Positions 7,452 through 15,356 are shown, counted from the first letter of the stretch. The stretch is DNA of 47,177 nucleotides from CAG-217 sp963638105 (GCA_963638105.1 CAVHPP010000015.1:1-47177); one strand, 5' to 3'. Program-made: numbers and translations. The notes: a model not told the origin generated them from the letters alone.

Positions 7452-7464
7452 GTTAGAAATTCTT

Positions 7465-8088
7465 TTATTTTCTCCCATGGAGCAGCGGTGACAGGGGTTT
7501 ATAAATCCCGGCGCAAAGAGCGGCGCACAGCAGCCCCTTGGCCACGGTAAAGGGCAGGTTAAAGATAAAGAGCGCCTGCAAAATGCTCTTGGTGGCGGGC
7601 AAAATGGCCCGGTACATATCCAGCACCGCCGCCTGGGGAAAGCCCAGCACATTGTAGTAAAGAGGATAGATAATCCAGTAGTTCACCGGCACGCTGATGA
7701 GACCCATAATCACCGCAGACAGCACGGCGGCGGCCAGGGCGCCCCGCTTGGTCTTGTGCTTTTTATAGATCGCGCCGGCGGCAACGGACAGAACCGCCCC
7801 CAGCAGGAAGTTGGACAGCTCGCCCACATACATACTGGAGGACAGGGGCAGGTGGATCAGATTTTTGATCCCTGCCACCGCCACGCCTGCCAGCGGACCG
7901 TAAGCAAAGGCTGCCAGCAGCTCCGGCAGGTCGGAAAAGTCCAGCTTAATAAAAGCGGGCATAATGGGAATGGGAAATTCCAAAAATTGCAGCGCAAAGG
8001 CAACGGCAGACAGCATGGCAATGCCGGTAAGCCGCCGGGCGGCGCCGGTTTTTGAGGTGGATTTGGTGGTTTTTGAATTTGCGGTCAT
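7465..8088 (-). CDS. ribU: Riboflavin ECF transporter substrate-binding (S) component
   Basis: 207 residues, highly hydrophobic with about six membrane segments after a basic Ser/Thr/Lys-rich N-terminus. Typical RibU pattern: AMLSAVAFALQFLEFPIP near the first helix, then PAFIKLDFSDLPELLAAFAYGPLAGV, which is the conserved substrate-binding region, and GIKNLIH. It would bind riboflavin and work with a shared EcfA/A'/T energising module encoded elsewhere. The start at MTANSKTTK is chosen because AAAGGAG lies 8 nt upstream; the longer frame extension (to 8205) runs through the riboswitch expression platform and is not coding. The FMN riboswitch upstream independently supports the substrate. Confidence 0.93.
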   Translation of the reverse strand: MTANSKTTKSTSKTGAARRLTGIAMLSAVAFALQFLEFPIPIMPAFIKLDFSDLPELLAAFAYGPLAGVAVAGIKNLIHLPLSSSMYVGELSNFLLGAVLSVAAGAIYKKHKTKRGALAAAVLSAVIMGLISVPVNYWIIYPLYYNVLGFPQAAVLDMYRAILPATKSILQALFIFNLPFTVAKGLLCAALCAGIYKPLSPLLHGRK

Positions 8089-8112
8089 CTTTCTTACTCC
8101 TTTTGACCGTGG

Positions 8113-8148
8113 GCAAAAGAGAAACCCCGGCACATGGCGTACCGGGGC
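8113..8148 (-). terminator. Riboswitch-controlled terminator upstream of ribU
   Basis: On the minus strand CCCCGGTAC...GCCGGGG followed by TTTCTCTTTT. It sits between the FMN aptamer and the ribU ribosome site, so FMN binding probably permits this termination. Confidence 0.78.
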
Positions 8149-8194
8149 GTTTTGGCTTGACAAGACCAACGACGGCGCAGCACTGCGCCGTACC

Positions 8195-8323
8195 TTTCCT
8201 CTCATCCGGACTTACAAGGGAATACCTTGCTCACCGTCGGTGCCTGAATTCCACAGGCTCGGCCCGTTGCCGGGTTCGCAGACTGTCACTGCCGGTAGGG
8301 ATTTGCACCCTGCCCCGAAAAGT
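8195..8323 (-). ncRNA. FMN riboswitch (RFN element)
   Basis: Reading the minus strand, the conserved RFN blocks appear in order: GGGGCAGGGTGCAAATCCC, TACCGGCAGT, AGTCTGCGA, GGGCCGAGCC, GAATTC...GGCACCGACGGT, and closing AGTCCGGATGAGAGGA. These are the hallmark bases of the FMN aptamer. A second stem (8171-8190) and the terminator at 8113-8148 form the expression platform. It controls ribU. Confidence 0.96.
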
Positions 8324-8337
8324 ATTTGTCACCTATT

Positions 8338-8365
8338 ATTATATGCAGTTGCGGCCGTTTGTCAA
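8338..8365 (-). promoter_or_regulatory. Promoter of the FMN riboswitch-ribU unit
   Basis: Minus strand TTGACA (8360-8365), a 16-nt spacer and TATAAT (8338-8343). Its -35 box lies only 9 nt from the divergent arsR -35 box. Confidence 0.85.
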
Positions 8366-8374
8366 GGGGCGGGG

Positions 8375-8403
8375 TTGACAAGGGGTGTAAAATAAAATAA
8401 AAT
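8375..8403 (+). promoter_or_regulatory. Promoter of the arsR-zinc ATPase operon
   Basis: TTGACA (8375-8380), a 17-nt spacer and TAAAAT (8398-8403). Expected to be the autorepressor target; a clear 12-2-12 ArsR/SmtB operator was not recognised. Confidence 0.8.
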
Positions 8404-8443
8404 CGAGAGAGAAACACTGAACCAGCCAAAGAAGGAGCCTGTT

Positions 8444-8755
8444 ATGGACGCATATTTGACGAATAATTTGGAGCAGTCGGACGAATTGGCCTATGATGTG
8501 GCGGATTTGTTTAAGCTGTTTGCAGACAGCACCCGCATTCGCATTTTGGTGCTGCTGTTTGACCGGGAGTTGTGCGTAGGGGATATTGCCGCCAATTTGG
8601 AGATGAGCCAGACCGCCATCTCCCACCAGCTGCGTATTCTAAAGCAAAACCACCTGATCAAGTACCGCCGAGAGGGCAAGAATATGATCTACGCCCTGGC
8701 GGACGACCATGTAAAGACCATTATCAACTGCGCTATTGAACACATTGAGGAGTAA
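8444..8755 (+). CDS. ArsR/SmtB-family metal-sensing repressor, probable zinc sensor
   Basis: 103 residues with a winged helix: LFKLFADSTRIRILVLLF, the recognition region NLEMSQTAISHQLRILK and wing KYRREGKNMIYAL. The C-terminal helix carries D87-x-H89 and H100-x2-E103 with 11 residues between the histidines, the exact spacing of the SmtB/CzrA alpha-5 zinc site. The alpha-3 motif of cadmium/lead sensors (ELCxCD) is reduced to ELCVGD with one cysteine, so an alpha-5 zinc(II)/cobalt(II) response is inferred. AAGGAG precedes the ATG. The ATPase start follows the stop by one nucleotide, so the pair is an autoregulated efflux operon. Confidence 0.9.
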   Translation: MDAYLTNNLEQSDELAYDVADLFKLFADSTRIRILVLLFDRELCVGDIAANLEMSQTAISHQLRILKQNHLIKYRREGKNMIYALADDHVKTIINCAIEHIEE

Positions 8756-8756
8756 T

Positions 8757-10766
8757 ATGAGCGAAAAAGAATTGCACACCCACGGGACGGATTGCGCCTG
8801 CGGCCACAACCACCATCACCACGACGACGGCTGCTGCGGCTGCGGCCATGACCACGCCCATGAGGACATTGACAAAAAGGCCTTTTTGCGCAAGTTTGCG
8901 CCGGGGCTTTTCTTCTTTTTGCTGGGCGCGGCGGTGGAGCACCTGATCCCCGGCAGCGAGAGCAGCGCCCTGTGGCATTATGTTGAGCTGGCAGCCTTTG
9001 CCTTGTCGTATATTTTTGTGGGCTTCTCCATTTTGCGCGAGGCGGTGGAGGGCGTGCTGGCCAAGAACATTTTTAACGAAAATCTGCTGATGGCGGTGGC
9101 GTCCCTGGGCGCCTTTGCCGTTGGGGAGTATTCCGAGGGCTGTGCCGTGGTGCTGCTGTACACCGTGGGCGAGTTTTTGCAAAGTCTGGCGGTGCAAAAG
9201 AGCCGCCGCTCCATTAAAGGTATGCTGGAGCAAAAGCCGGATACCGTGCGGGTACAGGCTCCCGACGGGCTGACGGAGGCAGCGCCGGAGACGGTGCAGC
9301 CGGGCCAAACCATTGTGGTGGAGCCGGGGGAGAAGATCCACCTGGACGGTACGGTGCTGGAGGGCAATGCGGAGGTGGACACCGCCGCCCTGACCGGCGA
9401 GAGCATCCCGGTATCCGTTGCCCCGGGCACGGCGGTACTGGCCGGCAGCGTGGCCATTGACGGTGCGCTGACCATTCGGGTGGACAAGCCCTATGGTGAC
9501 TCGGCGGTGGCTCGGGTGCTGACGGCACTGGAGCACGCCCAGGACAGCAAAAGCCATACGGAAAAATTCATCACCCGCTTTGCCCGCATTTATACCCCCA
9601 TTGTGTGCGGCATTGCACTGGCGCTGGTGCTGATCCCGCCCCTGTTCTTCGGCGGCGACTGGCACGAGTGGATCTACCGGGGGCTGTCGGCTTTGGTGGT
9701 GTCCTGTCCCTGCGCCATTGTGATTTCCGTTCCCCTGTCCTTCTTCGGCGGGCTGGGCACCTGCTCCCGGGAGGGGATTTTGGTGAAGGGCGCCGATCAT
9801 TTGGAGACCCTGGCCCGCTGCGATGTGGGTGTGTTTGACAAGACCGGCACCATCACCAGCGGCAAGTTTGAATTTGTGCGGTGCGAGTGCGTGCACTGCC
9901 ATTGTATCGATAAGCACAACCACCGGGAGCTGCTGCGGATCATTGCCGCCTGCGAGCGGTTGTCCACCCACCCCATTGCCAAGTCCATTTGCCTGGCCTT
10001 TGGCCAGTTTGCCGACGACTGCGTGGTGACGGACGCCAAGAATTACGCCGGTATGGGCGTGTCTGCGGTGGTGGACGGGGTGCGCTACTACGCCGGGAAT
10101 GAAAAGCTGATGCAAAAGATCGGTGTGCCCTTTACAGAGACGCAGCTGGTGGGCACCGCCGTGTACTGCTGCACGGACACGGAGTTCCTGGGCGATATTG
10201 TGTTTGCGGATATTATTAAAACGGACAGCCGGGAGGCCATTGACCGGCTGCACCATATGGGTATGAAGCAGGCCATTATGCTCACCGGTGACCGAGAGGC
10301 CATTGCGGCGGATATTGCCGCCAAGGCCGGGCTGGACGGCTACTATGCCAAGCTGCTGCCGGAGGAGAAGGTGCAGCGGGTGCAGGCCTTGCAGCAGCAG
10401 GGGCACACGGTGCTGTATGCCGGTGACGGTATTAACGACGCGCCGGTTCTGGCAGCGGCGGACCTGGGCGTAGCCATGGGCGGCGCCGGGGCGGATGTGG
10501 CCATTGAGGCGTCGGATATGGTGATCCAGGGCGACTCCCTGAGCCAGCTGCCGGTGGGCGTGACCGTTGCCCGCAAGACCGTGGGCATTGCACGGGAGAA
10601 CATTATCTTTGCCATTGTGGTCAAGCTGCTGATCATTCTTGGCTGCGCCGTGGGTATTTTTGACGAGAATGCCATGTGGCTGGCGGTGTTCGGCGATGTG
10701 GGTGTGTGTTTGCTGGCGGTGGCTAACGCCCTGCGGGTGCTGCATATCCGCAAGAAGAAAAAGTAA
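8757..10766 (+). CDS. P1B-2 type Zn/Cd-exporting ATPase
   Basis: 669 residues; the start at MSEKELHTHG uses a GAGGAG site inside the end of arsR. No HMA domain: residues 7-35 form a tail of histidines and cysteines (DCACGHNHHHHDD, CCGCGHDHAH). The P-type core is complete: TGES (213-216), membrane metal site SCPCAI (C317, C319), phosphorylated D361 in DKTGTITSG, STHPIA (H405), TGDREA, and GDGINDAP. The last membrane segments carry KLLII...FGDVGVCLLAVANALR, matching the lysine and aspartate of ZntA-type zinc pumps. An extra Cys/His cluster, RCECVHCHCIDKHNH (375-389), lies just after the phosphorylation site. Exports Zn2+/Cd2+ across the cytoplasmic membrane. Confidence 0.93.
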   Translation: MSEKELHTHGTDCACGHNHHHHDDGCCGCGHDHAHEDIDKKAFLRKFAPGLFFFLLGAAVEHLIPGSESSALWHYVELAAFALSYIFVGFSILREAVEGVLAKNIFNENLLMAVASLGAFAVGEYSEGCAVVLLYTVGEFLQSLAVQKSRRSIKGMLEQKPDTVRVQAPDGLTEAAPETVQPGQTIVVEPGEKIHLDGTVLEGNAEVDTAALTGESIPVSVAPGTAVLAGSVAIDGALTIRVDKPYGDSAVARVLTALEHAQDSKSHTEKFITRFARIYTPIVCGIALALVLIPPLFFGGDWHEWIYRGLSALVVSCPCAIVISVPLSFFGGLGTCSREGILVKGADHLETLARCDVGVFDKTGTITSGKFEFVRCECVHCHCIDKHNHRELLRIIAACERLSTHPIAKSICLAFGQFADDCVVTDAKNYAGMGVSAVVDGVRYYAGNEKLMQKIGVPFTETQLVGTAVYCCTDTEFLGDIVFADIIKTDSREAIDRLHHMGMKQAIMLTGDREAIAADIAAKAGLDGYYAKLLPEEKVQRVQALQQQGHTVLYAGDGINDAPVLAAADLGVAMGGAGADVAIEASDMVIQGDSLSQLPVGVTVARKTVGIARENIIFAIVVKLLIILGCAVGIFDENAMWLAVFGDVGVCLLAVANALRVLHIRKKKK

Positions 10767-10792
10767 AACATAAAAGCAATCGGATAAAACAA

Positions 10793-10826
10793 AAAAAGGG
10801 ACTGCCGGGCAGTCTCTTTTTCTTTT
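10793..10826 (+). terminator. Terminator of the zinc efflux operon
   Basis: AGGGACTGC paired with GCAGTCTCT, then TTTTTCTTTT. Confidence 0.82.
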
Positions 10827-10879
10827 GCCTTTTATCCATCATTACCAAAAAATTCAGGGCGATTTTGTGCATATTTTTT

Positions 10880-11120
10880 CTTGACAAACGGCGGTGCGGG
10901 CGTTCTATTCTCTGTCAAGAGAAAAAGATAAAATTTTCTAAAAAATAGCAATTTTCACAAAAATTCGCGGTGTGGGATTTCTTCTCAAAAATGTTGAAAA
11001 CTATGTGTAAAGGGTTAAAAACTCCCCTGATTTTGAGTTTTCAACCGGAAAAATGCCCGATATTATGCGAAAAATGCCCAAATCTTCAACATTTTCCACC
11101 GCCTTTTCCACAATCTGTGG
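10880..11120. other. AT-rich gap with nested inverted repeats and DnaA-box-like 9-mers
   Basis: No gene is supported in 10827-11256. It holds AAAATGTTGAA (10988-10998) inverted as TTCAACATTTT (11085-11095), nested GTTGAAAACT (10993-11002) inverted as AGTTTTCAAC (11036-11045), CTTGACA/TGTCAAG arms near 10881 and 10919, and TTTTCCACC (11092) and TTTTCCACA (11104), which differ from the DnaA box TTATCCACA by two and one bases respectively. Function unknown. Confidence 0.45.
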
Positions 11121-11256
11121 GCGCAAGGTCAATATACAGATTGTAGTGGCGAGTGGGCTGTCAAGGCTTTTTTTATGCTCACAATTCACAAAATTCCGGT
11201 ATATTTTCGGCGCCTTTGCCACACACTAAAATCAGCAAACAGAAAGGACGAACAGC

Positions 11257-11523
11257 ATGATCAAAGGCGTCAGCAAACAGGTGCTTGAGGTGACCAATCC
11301 GGAAAACCCGTATTTTGAAAAAATCGTGTTTTTTGTAAAACCCCAATACGCCCGAGAGGACCGGGCTGTGCTGGAGCGAGAGGCCCATTCCCTGGCTGCC
11401 CGCGCCGGTCGGCCGCCCAGAGTGCGCCGCTCCCCACGGGAGAAGTGGCACTTTGCCCTGCGCTGTCTGCTCAGTGCCCTGGCCGGGGTGGCGCTGACCT
11501 TTTTGATTTACACGCTGTGCTGA
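11257..11523 (+). CDS. Small single-pass membrane protein upstream of sleB
   Basis: 88 residues. An N-terminal soluble part starts MIKGVSKQVLEVTNPENPYF and reads like a beta-rich domain containing FEKIVFFVKP. A basic arginine-rich linker (about 48-64) follows, then one C-terminal membrane helix (about 67-86). I do not recognise the family beyond similar small hypothetical proteins in Clostridia. AAAGGA lies 8 nt before the ATG. sleB starts 14 nt after its stop, so the two are probably co-transcribed; this is where YpeB, the usual SleB partner, might be looked for, but this protein is far too short to be YpeB. Confidence 0.72.
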   Translation: MIKGVSKQVLEVTNPENPYFEKIVFFVKPQYAREDRAVLEREAHSLAARAGRPPRVRRSPREKWHFALRCLLSALAGVALTFLIYTLC

Positions 11524-11537
11524 AAGGGTGATCTCTC

Positions 11538-12245
11538 ATGACGATTTATAAGGCCGTGCGGAATTTCTTAACGGTGTTTGTGGTGCTGGCGGTGGCTGCC
11601 GGTGCCCTTTGCATTGGCGGCGGGGTGTACTATGCGGTGCAGTCCGCTGCCGGCAGCCAGGTGCTCTCCAAGCTGGGCTCCACCGGTGCGGAGGTGACCC
11701 GGGTGCAAAAGAAGCTCAAGGAGCTGGGCTATTACAGCGGCGCTGCCGACGGTATTTACGGCAATGCCACCAAGGCGGCGGTAAAAGCGTTTCAAAAGAA
11801 CTGCGGCATTACCGCAGACGGTGTGGTCGGGCCAAAAACCCTGTTGTACCTGGGGCTTGGCGGCAGCAGCAGCGGCAACAGTACCGGGTATTCGGATGCG
11901 GATGTGGAGCTGCTGGCCAAGGTGATCAGCGCCGAGGCTCGAGGCGAATCCTATGAGGGCCAGGTGGCGGTGGGTGCCGTGATCCTGAATCGGGTGGCCC
12001 ACCCCTCCTTCCCCAACTCCATCAGCGGCGTGGTGTACCAAAACGGGGCGTTCTCCTGCGTTAACGACTCCAACTGGTACGCCCCGGTGGCAGACAGCGC
12101 CAAGCGCGCCGCCACAGACGCCCTTAACGGCTGGGATCCCTCCGGCGGCGCGGTGTATTATTTCAATGCCTCCAAAACCTCGGACAAGTTTATGCACTCC
12201 CGCCCGGTGATCAAGGTCATCGGCAATCATAAGTTTTGTTCGTAG
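11538..12245 (+). CDS. sleB: Spore cortex-lytic enzyme SleB
   Basis: 235 residues: an N-terminal signal-anchor helix (about 9-31), a peptidoglycan-binding domain with repeat pattern VQKKLKELGYYSG...GNATKAAVKAFQKNCG (about 48-106), a serine/glycine linker, and a C-terminal SleB/CwlJ hydrolase domain (about 120-235) with catalytic E133 in VISAEARGES, and AVGAVILNRV. It is a lytic transglycosylase that opens muramic-delta-lactam cortex during germination, so the organism or its recent ancestors form endospores. AAGGGTGAT precedes the start. Confidence 0.93.
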   Translation: MTIYKAVRNFLTVFVVLAVAAGALCIGGGVYYAVQSAAGSQVLSKLGSTGAEVTRVQKKLKELGYYSGAADGIYGNATKAAVKAFQKNCGITADGVVGPKTLLYLGLGGSSSGNSTGYSDADVELLAKVISAEARGESYEGQVAVGAVILNRVAHPSFPNSISGVVYQNGAFSCVNDSNWYAPVADSAKRAATDALNGWDPSGGAVYYFNASKTSDKFMHSRPVIKVIGNHKFCS

Positions 12246-12258
12246 GGGGTTATGCGCC

Positions 12259-12328
12259 TGCGGGCGGCAGATTGCCGCCCCTACGATAAACCTTTTTGCC
12301 TCCCTTTTCAAGGGAGGCAAAAAGGTTT
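12259..12328. repeat. Palindromic module and 19-bp perfect hairpin
   Basis: GGGCGGCAG-ATTGCCGCCC-type hairpin (12262-12281), then a 19-bp perfect inverted repeat, 12288-12306 with 12310-12328, around a 3-nt loop (core GCCTCCCTT-TTC-AAGGGAGGC). Both modules recur in other gaps. Confidence 0.72.
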
Positions 12329-12340
12329 AGATTTATATAC

Positions 12341-12374
12341 AAAAAACCGACACCCGGGGGTGTCGGTTTTCTTT
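12341..12374. terminator. Bidirectional terminator between sleB and the aminopeptidase
   Basis: AAAACCGACACCC pairs with GGTGTCGGTTTT, with A and T tracts on both sides. Confidence 0.88.
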
Positions 12375-12381
12375 GCGTTTC

Positions 12382-13791
12382 TTATTTGGTAAAGAAGGTC
12401 GTAAAGGCTTTGTACGCCATATATACATCAATTTTGGCAACGATCTCATAGGGTGCGTGCATGGAGAGCACCGGCACGCCCACATCAATCACATCTACAT
12501 CCAAATTGGCAATATACATAGCCACGGTGCCGCCGCCGCCACCGTCAACCTTGCCCAGCTCGCCGCTTTGCCACAGCACGCCGTTTTCCTCCAGCAGGTT
12601 TTTGACAAAGCTCACATACTCGGCGCTGGCGTCTGAAGTGCCGCTTTTGCCGTGGGAGCCGGTAAACTTGGTGACCACCACGCCCTCGTTGATAAAGGAG
12701 GCGTTGTTCTTCTCAAAGGCAGAGGACCAGGTGGGGTCAAAGGCTGCGTTTACATCGGCGCTCAGGCACTTAGAGTTGCGCAGCACATCGCGGCCCTCGT
12801 AGCCCTCCAGCCGGGCCAGATCCTCAATAAAGTACTTCAGATAGCTGGAGTTCAGCCCGGTGTTGCCGTCGGAGCCGGTCTCCTCTTTATCCGTCAGCAC
12901 GGTAATGCAAGTGTACTCCGGCGGCTCGCTGACGCTGAGAATGGCCTGCAAGGCCGGATAGGCGCACACACGGTCGTCGTGGCCGTAGCCGCCGATCAGG
13001 GAGCGGTCAAAGCCCAGGTCGTCAACGGTAAAGGCCGGCACCAACTCCAGCTCGGCAGACAGCAGGTCCCGCTCCACAATGCCGTATTTTTCATACAGCA
13101 AATTGAGAATATTCAGCTTCACCTTTTCGCTGGCTTTGTCGTCCTTAAAGGGGCGGGAGCCGATGACAATGTTCAGCTCTTCCCCTTTGATCAGCTCGTT
13201 GATCTTGCGGGTGTACTGTTCCAGCGCCAGGTGGGGCAGAATGTCTGTAATACAGAACTTGGGGTCGCCCGGCTCCTCGCCCAGGCGCACATCCACATAG
13301 GTGCCGTCGTTTTTGCAAATGCGGCCGTGAAGGGACAGGGGAATGGCGGTCCACTGGTACTTTTTAATACCGCCGTAGTAGTGGGTCTTAAACAGCGCCA
13401 GCCCGTTGTCCTCGTACACCGGGCGCTGCTTTAAATCAATGCGGGGAGAGTCAATGTGGGCCGCGGCAATGCGCACGCCGTCTTTAATGCTGCGCTTGCC
13501 CTTCACGCACAGGATAATGGCCTTGCCCCGGTTCATCTTGTATACCTTGGCGCCCGGCTCCAGCTGGTCGCCGAATTCGTCAAAGGGCAGGAACCCGGCG
13601 GCTCTGGCCTGGTCCAGCGCCTGGGCAGCGGCCTCTCGCTCGGTTTTGCAGCGATAGAGGAAGTCCTTGTACCCCTCGCAAAAATCATCACACACGCCCA
13701 GCTCGGCGTCGTCCATAAAGTCTACGCCGTTCTCGCGCTTGTTGAACAGCAGCTCTTGCAGCTGCTGACCCTTGGTTTTTTCTTCACTCAT
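12382..13791 (-). CDS. M18 family zinc aminopeptidase
   Basis: 469 residues, full length for the bacterial M18 (aspartyl aminopeptidase-like) family. Metal-site motifs are visible: AAHIDSPRIDLK (first metal histidine and aspartate), GYGHDDRVCAY (bridging aspartate region), LTDKEETGSDG (catalytic glutamate pair), CLSADVNAAFDP, and VLSMHAPYEI near the end (last metal histidine). Cytosolic dodecameric peptidase that trims N-terminal residues. Its ATG overlaps the stop of the Sua5-CoaE gene (ATGA), so the two are translationally coupled. Confidence 0.93.
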   Translation of the reverse strand: MSEEKTKGQQLQELLFNKRENGVDFMDDAELGVCDDFCEGYKDFLYRCKTEREAAAQALDQARAAGFLPFDEFGDQLEPGAKVYKMNRGKAIILCVKGKRSIKDGVRIAAAHIDSPRIDLKQRPVYEDNGLALFKTHYYGGIKKYQWTAIPLSLHGRICKNDGTYVDVRLGEEPGDPKFCITDILPHLALEQYTRKINELIKGEELNIVIGSRPFKDDKASEKVKLNILNLLYEKYGIVERDLLSAELELVPAFTVDDLGFDRSLIGGYGHDDRVCAYPALQAILSVSEPPEYTCITVLTDKEETGSDGNTGLNSSYLKYFIEDLARLEGYEGRDVLRNSKCLSADVNAAFDPTWSSAFEKNNASFINEGVVVTKFTGSHGKSGTSDASAEYVSFVKNLLEENGVLWQSGELGKVDGGGGGTVAMYIANLDVDVIDVGVPVLSMHAPYEIVAKIDVYMAYKAFTTFFTK

Positions 13792-15356
13792 AAGATAGCC
13801 TCCAGTATTCTGTCCACTTGGGATTTTATATCTCTGCCGTCATTGGTGACGGTGAATGTGCATTTCTCGGTGTAAAAGTCCGCCGCCGGTTGGGCCTGCA
13901 TACGCAGCCGTGCCGCCGCCCGGTCTATGCCGTCCCGCTCCATAATTCGCGCTCTGCGGGTGTCCTCCGGCGCAGTCACCGCCAGGGTGTAGGCGCACAG
14001 GGCGTCCGCGCCGCTTTCAAACAGCTGGGGGGCGTCCAGCACCGCCGGTATCTTTGCGTGCCGCACACAGGCGTCCAGCACTGCCGGATGAGTTACCTGA
14101 TTCAGCTTTTCCGTAGCGGCAGGGGTGGCAAAGGCTTTGGCTGCCAGGGCCTTGCGGTCCAGGGCGCCGTCTTTGATGATCTCCTGCCCAAAGGCAGCCG
14201 CCAGGTCTTGCAGCAGGGGCGTGCCGGGGGTGGTCAACGCTCCATAAACCCGGTCGCAGTCCACCGGGTGTAGCCCGGCCTGTGCCAGCAGGCGGCACAC
14301 ATAGCCTTTGCCTGCGCCGGTAGGTCCGGTCACACCAAGGAGAAAGGGCTTTGTCAGGTCTAAAATGCGAAAGGCCGCTGCCCGGATCAGTCGGTTGTAT
14401 ACTGCCATACCCACCCCGGTTTTGCGGGGCATACGGGCGTAGACTTTTTTGGCGCCCAGTTCGTCCAGCCGCCGCAGGGCGTCAAACAGCTCTCGCGCCT
14501 GGCTTAGGTCGTCGGTGGCCTTGCCGTAGGGCACCTTGGGCACCGTCACCCGGTCTTCTTCATAGCACAGGGCGTAGCAGCCCGGTCGGCTGTTTACAAA
14601 GGCGGCGTAGGCGGCACTGTCGCCGTTTACCAAGATCACCTGCGCCTTGGGGGCGTAGTGCTTGTATTTCATGCCGGGAGAGGCGGCGGTCTCGCCGTCT
14701 GCCATCTTTTCCAGCACGGCGGGAGCCACGGCAATGGGGCCGATCTCTGCCTCCAGCATTTCCTTGGTTACCGCGCCGGGGCGCAGCAGCGTGGGGGTGG
14801 GGGTGGCCAGGGTGATCACCGTGGATTCCACCCCGTAGGCGCAGTCGCCGCCGTCTACGATGGCAGCGATCTTGCCGTTCATATCCTCTTGCACATATTT
14901 GGCTCTTGTGGGGCTGGGCAGCCCGCTGGTGTTGGCGCTGGGGGCTGCTACCGGCACCCCGGCCAGTTGCAGCAGTCGGTGAGCCACCGGGTTCTCCGGC
15001 ATACGCACCGCCACCGTGTCCAGTCCGCCGCTGACGACGCGGCCGATTTTATCGCTTTTGGGCAGGATCACCGTCAGCGGTCCGGGAAAAAAGCGGTCAA
15101 AAAGCTTTTTGGCTTTTTCCGGAATTTCCCGCACCAGGGGGGCAATGTCTGCCTTTTCTGCCACATGCACAATCAGCGGGTTGTCGCTGGGTCGGCCTTT
15201 AGCGGCGTAAATTTGTGCCACGGCGGTTTCGTTCAGGGCGTCGGCGCCCAGTCCGTACACCGTCTCGGTGGGAAAGGCCACCAGTTGTCCCTGCCGCAGC
15301 AGTTCCCCGGCCAGCGCCAGGTCTTGTTCTGTTGTTCCCAGTTGTTTGGTTTCCAT
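13788..15356 (-). CDS. Fusion: threonylcarbamoyl-AMP synthase (Sua5) + dephospho-CoA kinase (CoaE)
   Basis: 522 residues in one uninterrupted frame. Residues 8-205 are the YrdC/Sua5 catalytic domain (FPTETVYGLGADA, KGRPSDNPL, PSANTSG) that makes threonylcarbamoyl-AMP for tRNA t6A37. The SPGMKYKHYAP linker (226-236) and the C-terminal Sua5 domain run to about 335. Residues 338-522 are a dephospho-CoA kinase: P-loop GVTGPTGAGKG, then PVDCDRVYG, and RARIMERDGI, the last step of CoA synthesis. The start at METKQL uses AAGGAC about 9 nt upstream; an upstream extension (to 15530) only translates repeat DNA. The two activities have no known direct link. No frameshift or internal start near the junction was seen. 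Confidence 0.88.
   Translation of the reverse strand: METKQLGTTEQDLALAGELLRQGQLVAFPTETVYGLGADALNETAVAQIYAAKGRPSDNPLIVHVAEKADIAPLVREIPEKAKKLFDRFFPGPLTVILPKSDKIGRVVSGGLDTVAVRMPENPVAHRLLQLAGVPVAAPSANTSGLPSPTRAKYVQEDMNGKIAAIVDGGDCAYGVESTVITLATPTPTLLRPGAVTKEMLEAEIGPIAVAPAVLEKMADGETAASPGMKYKHYAPKAQVILVNGDSAAYAAFVNSRPGCYALCYEEDRVTVPKVPYGKATDDLSQARELFDALRRLDELGAKKVYARMPRKTGVGMAVYNRLIRAAAFRILDLTKPFLLGVTGPTGAGKGYVCRLLAQAGLHPVDCDRVYGALTTPGTPLLQDLAAAFGQEIIKDGALDRKALAAKAFATPAATEKLNQVTHPAVLDACVRHAKIPAVLDAPQLFESGADALCAYTLAVTAPEDTRRARIMERDGIDRAAARLRMQAQPAADFYTEKCTFTVTNDGRDIKSQVDRILEAIL

Noticed and set aside
8089..8205. N-terminal extension of ribU
   Set aside because: Covers the riboswitch terminator; RibU homologues begin near the chosen ATG, which has AAAGGAG.
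8733..10745. 670-codon open frame antisense to the zinc ATPase
   Set aside because: His/Gln-rich low-complexity translation that mirrors GC-biased codons of the real gene; no ribosome site or family motif.
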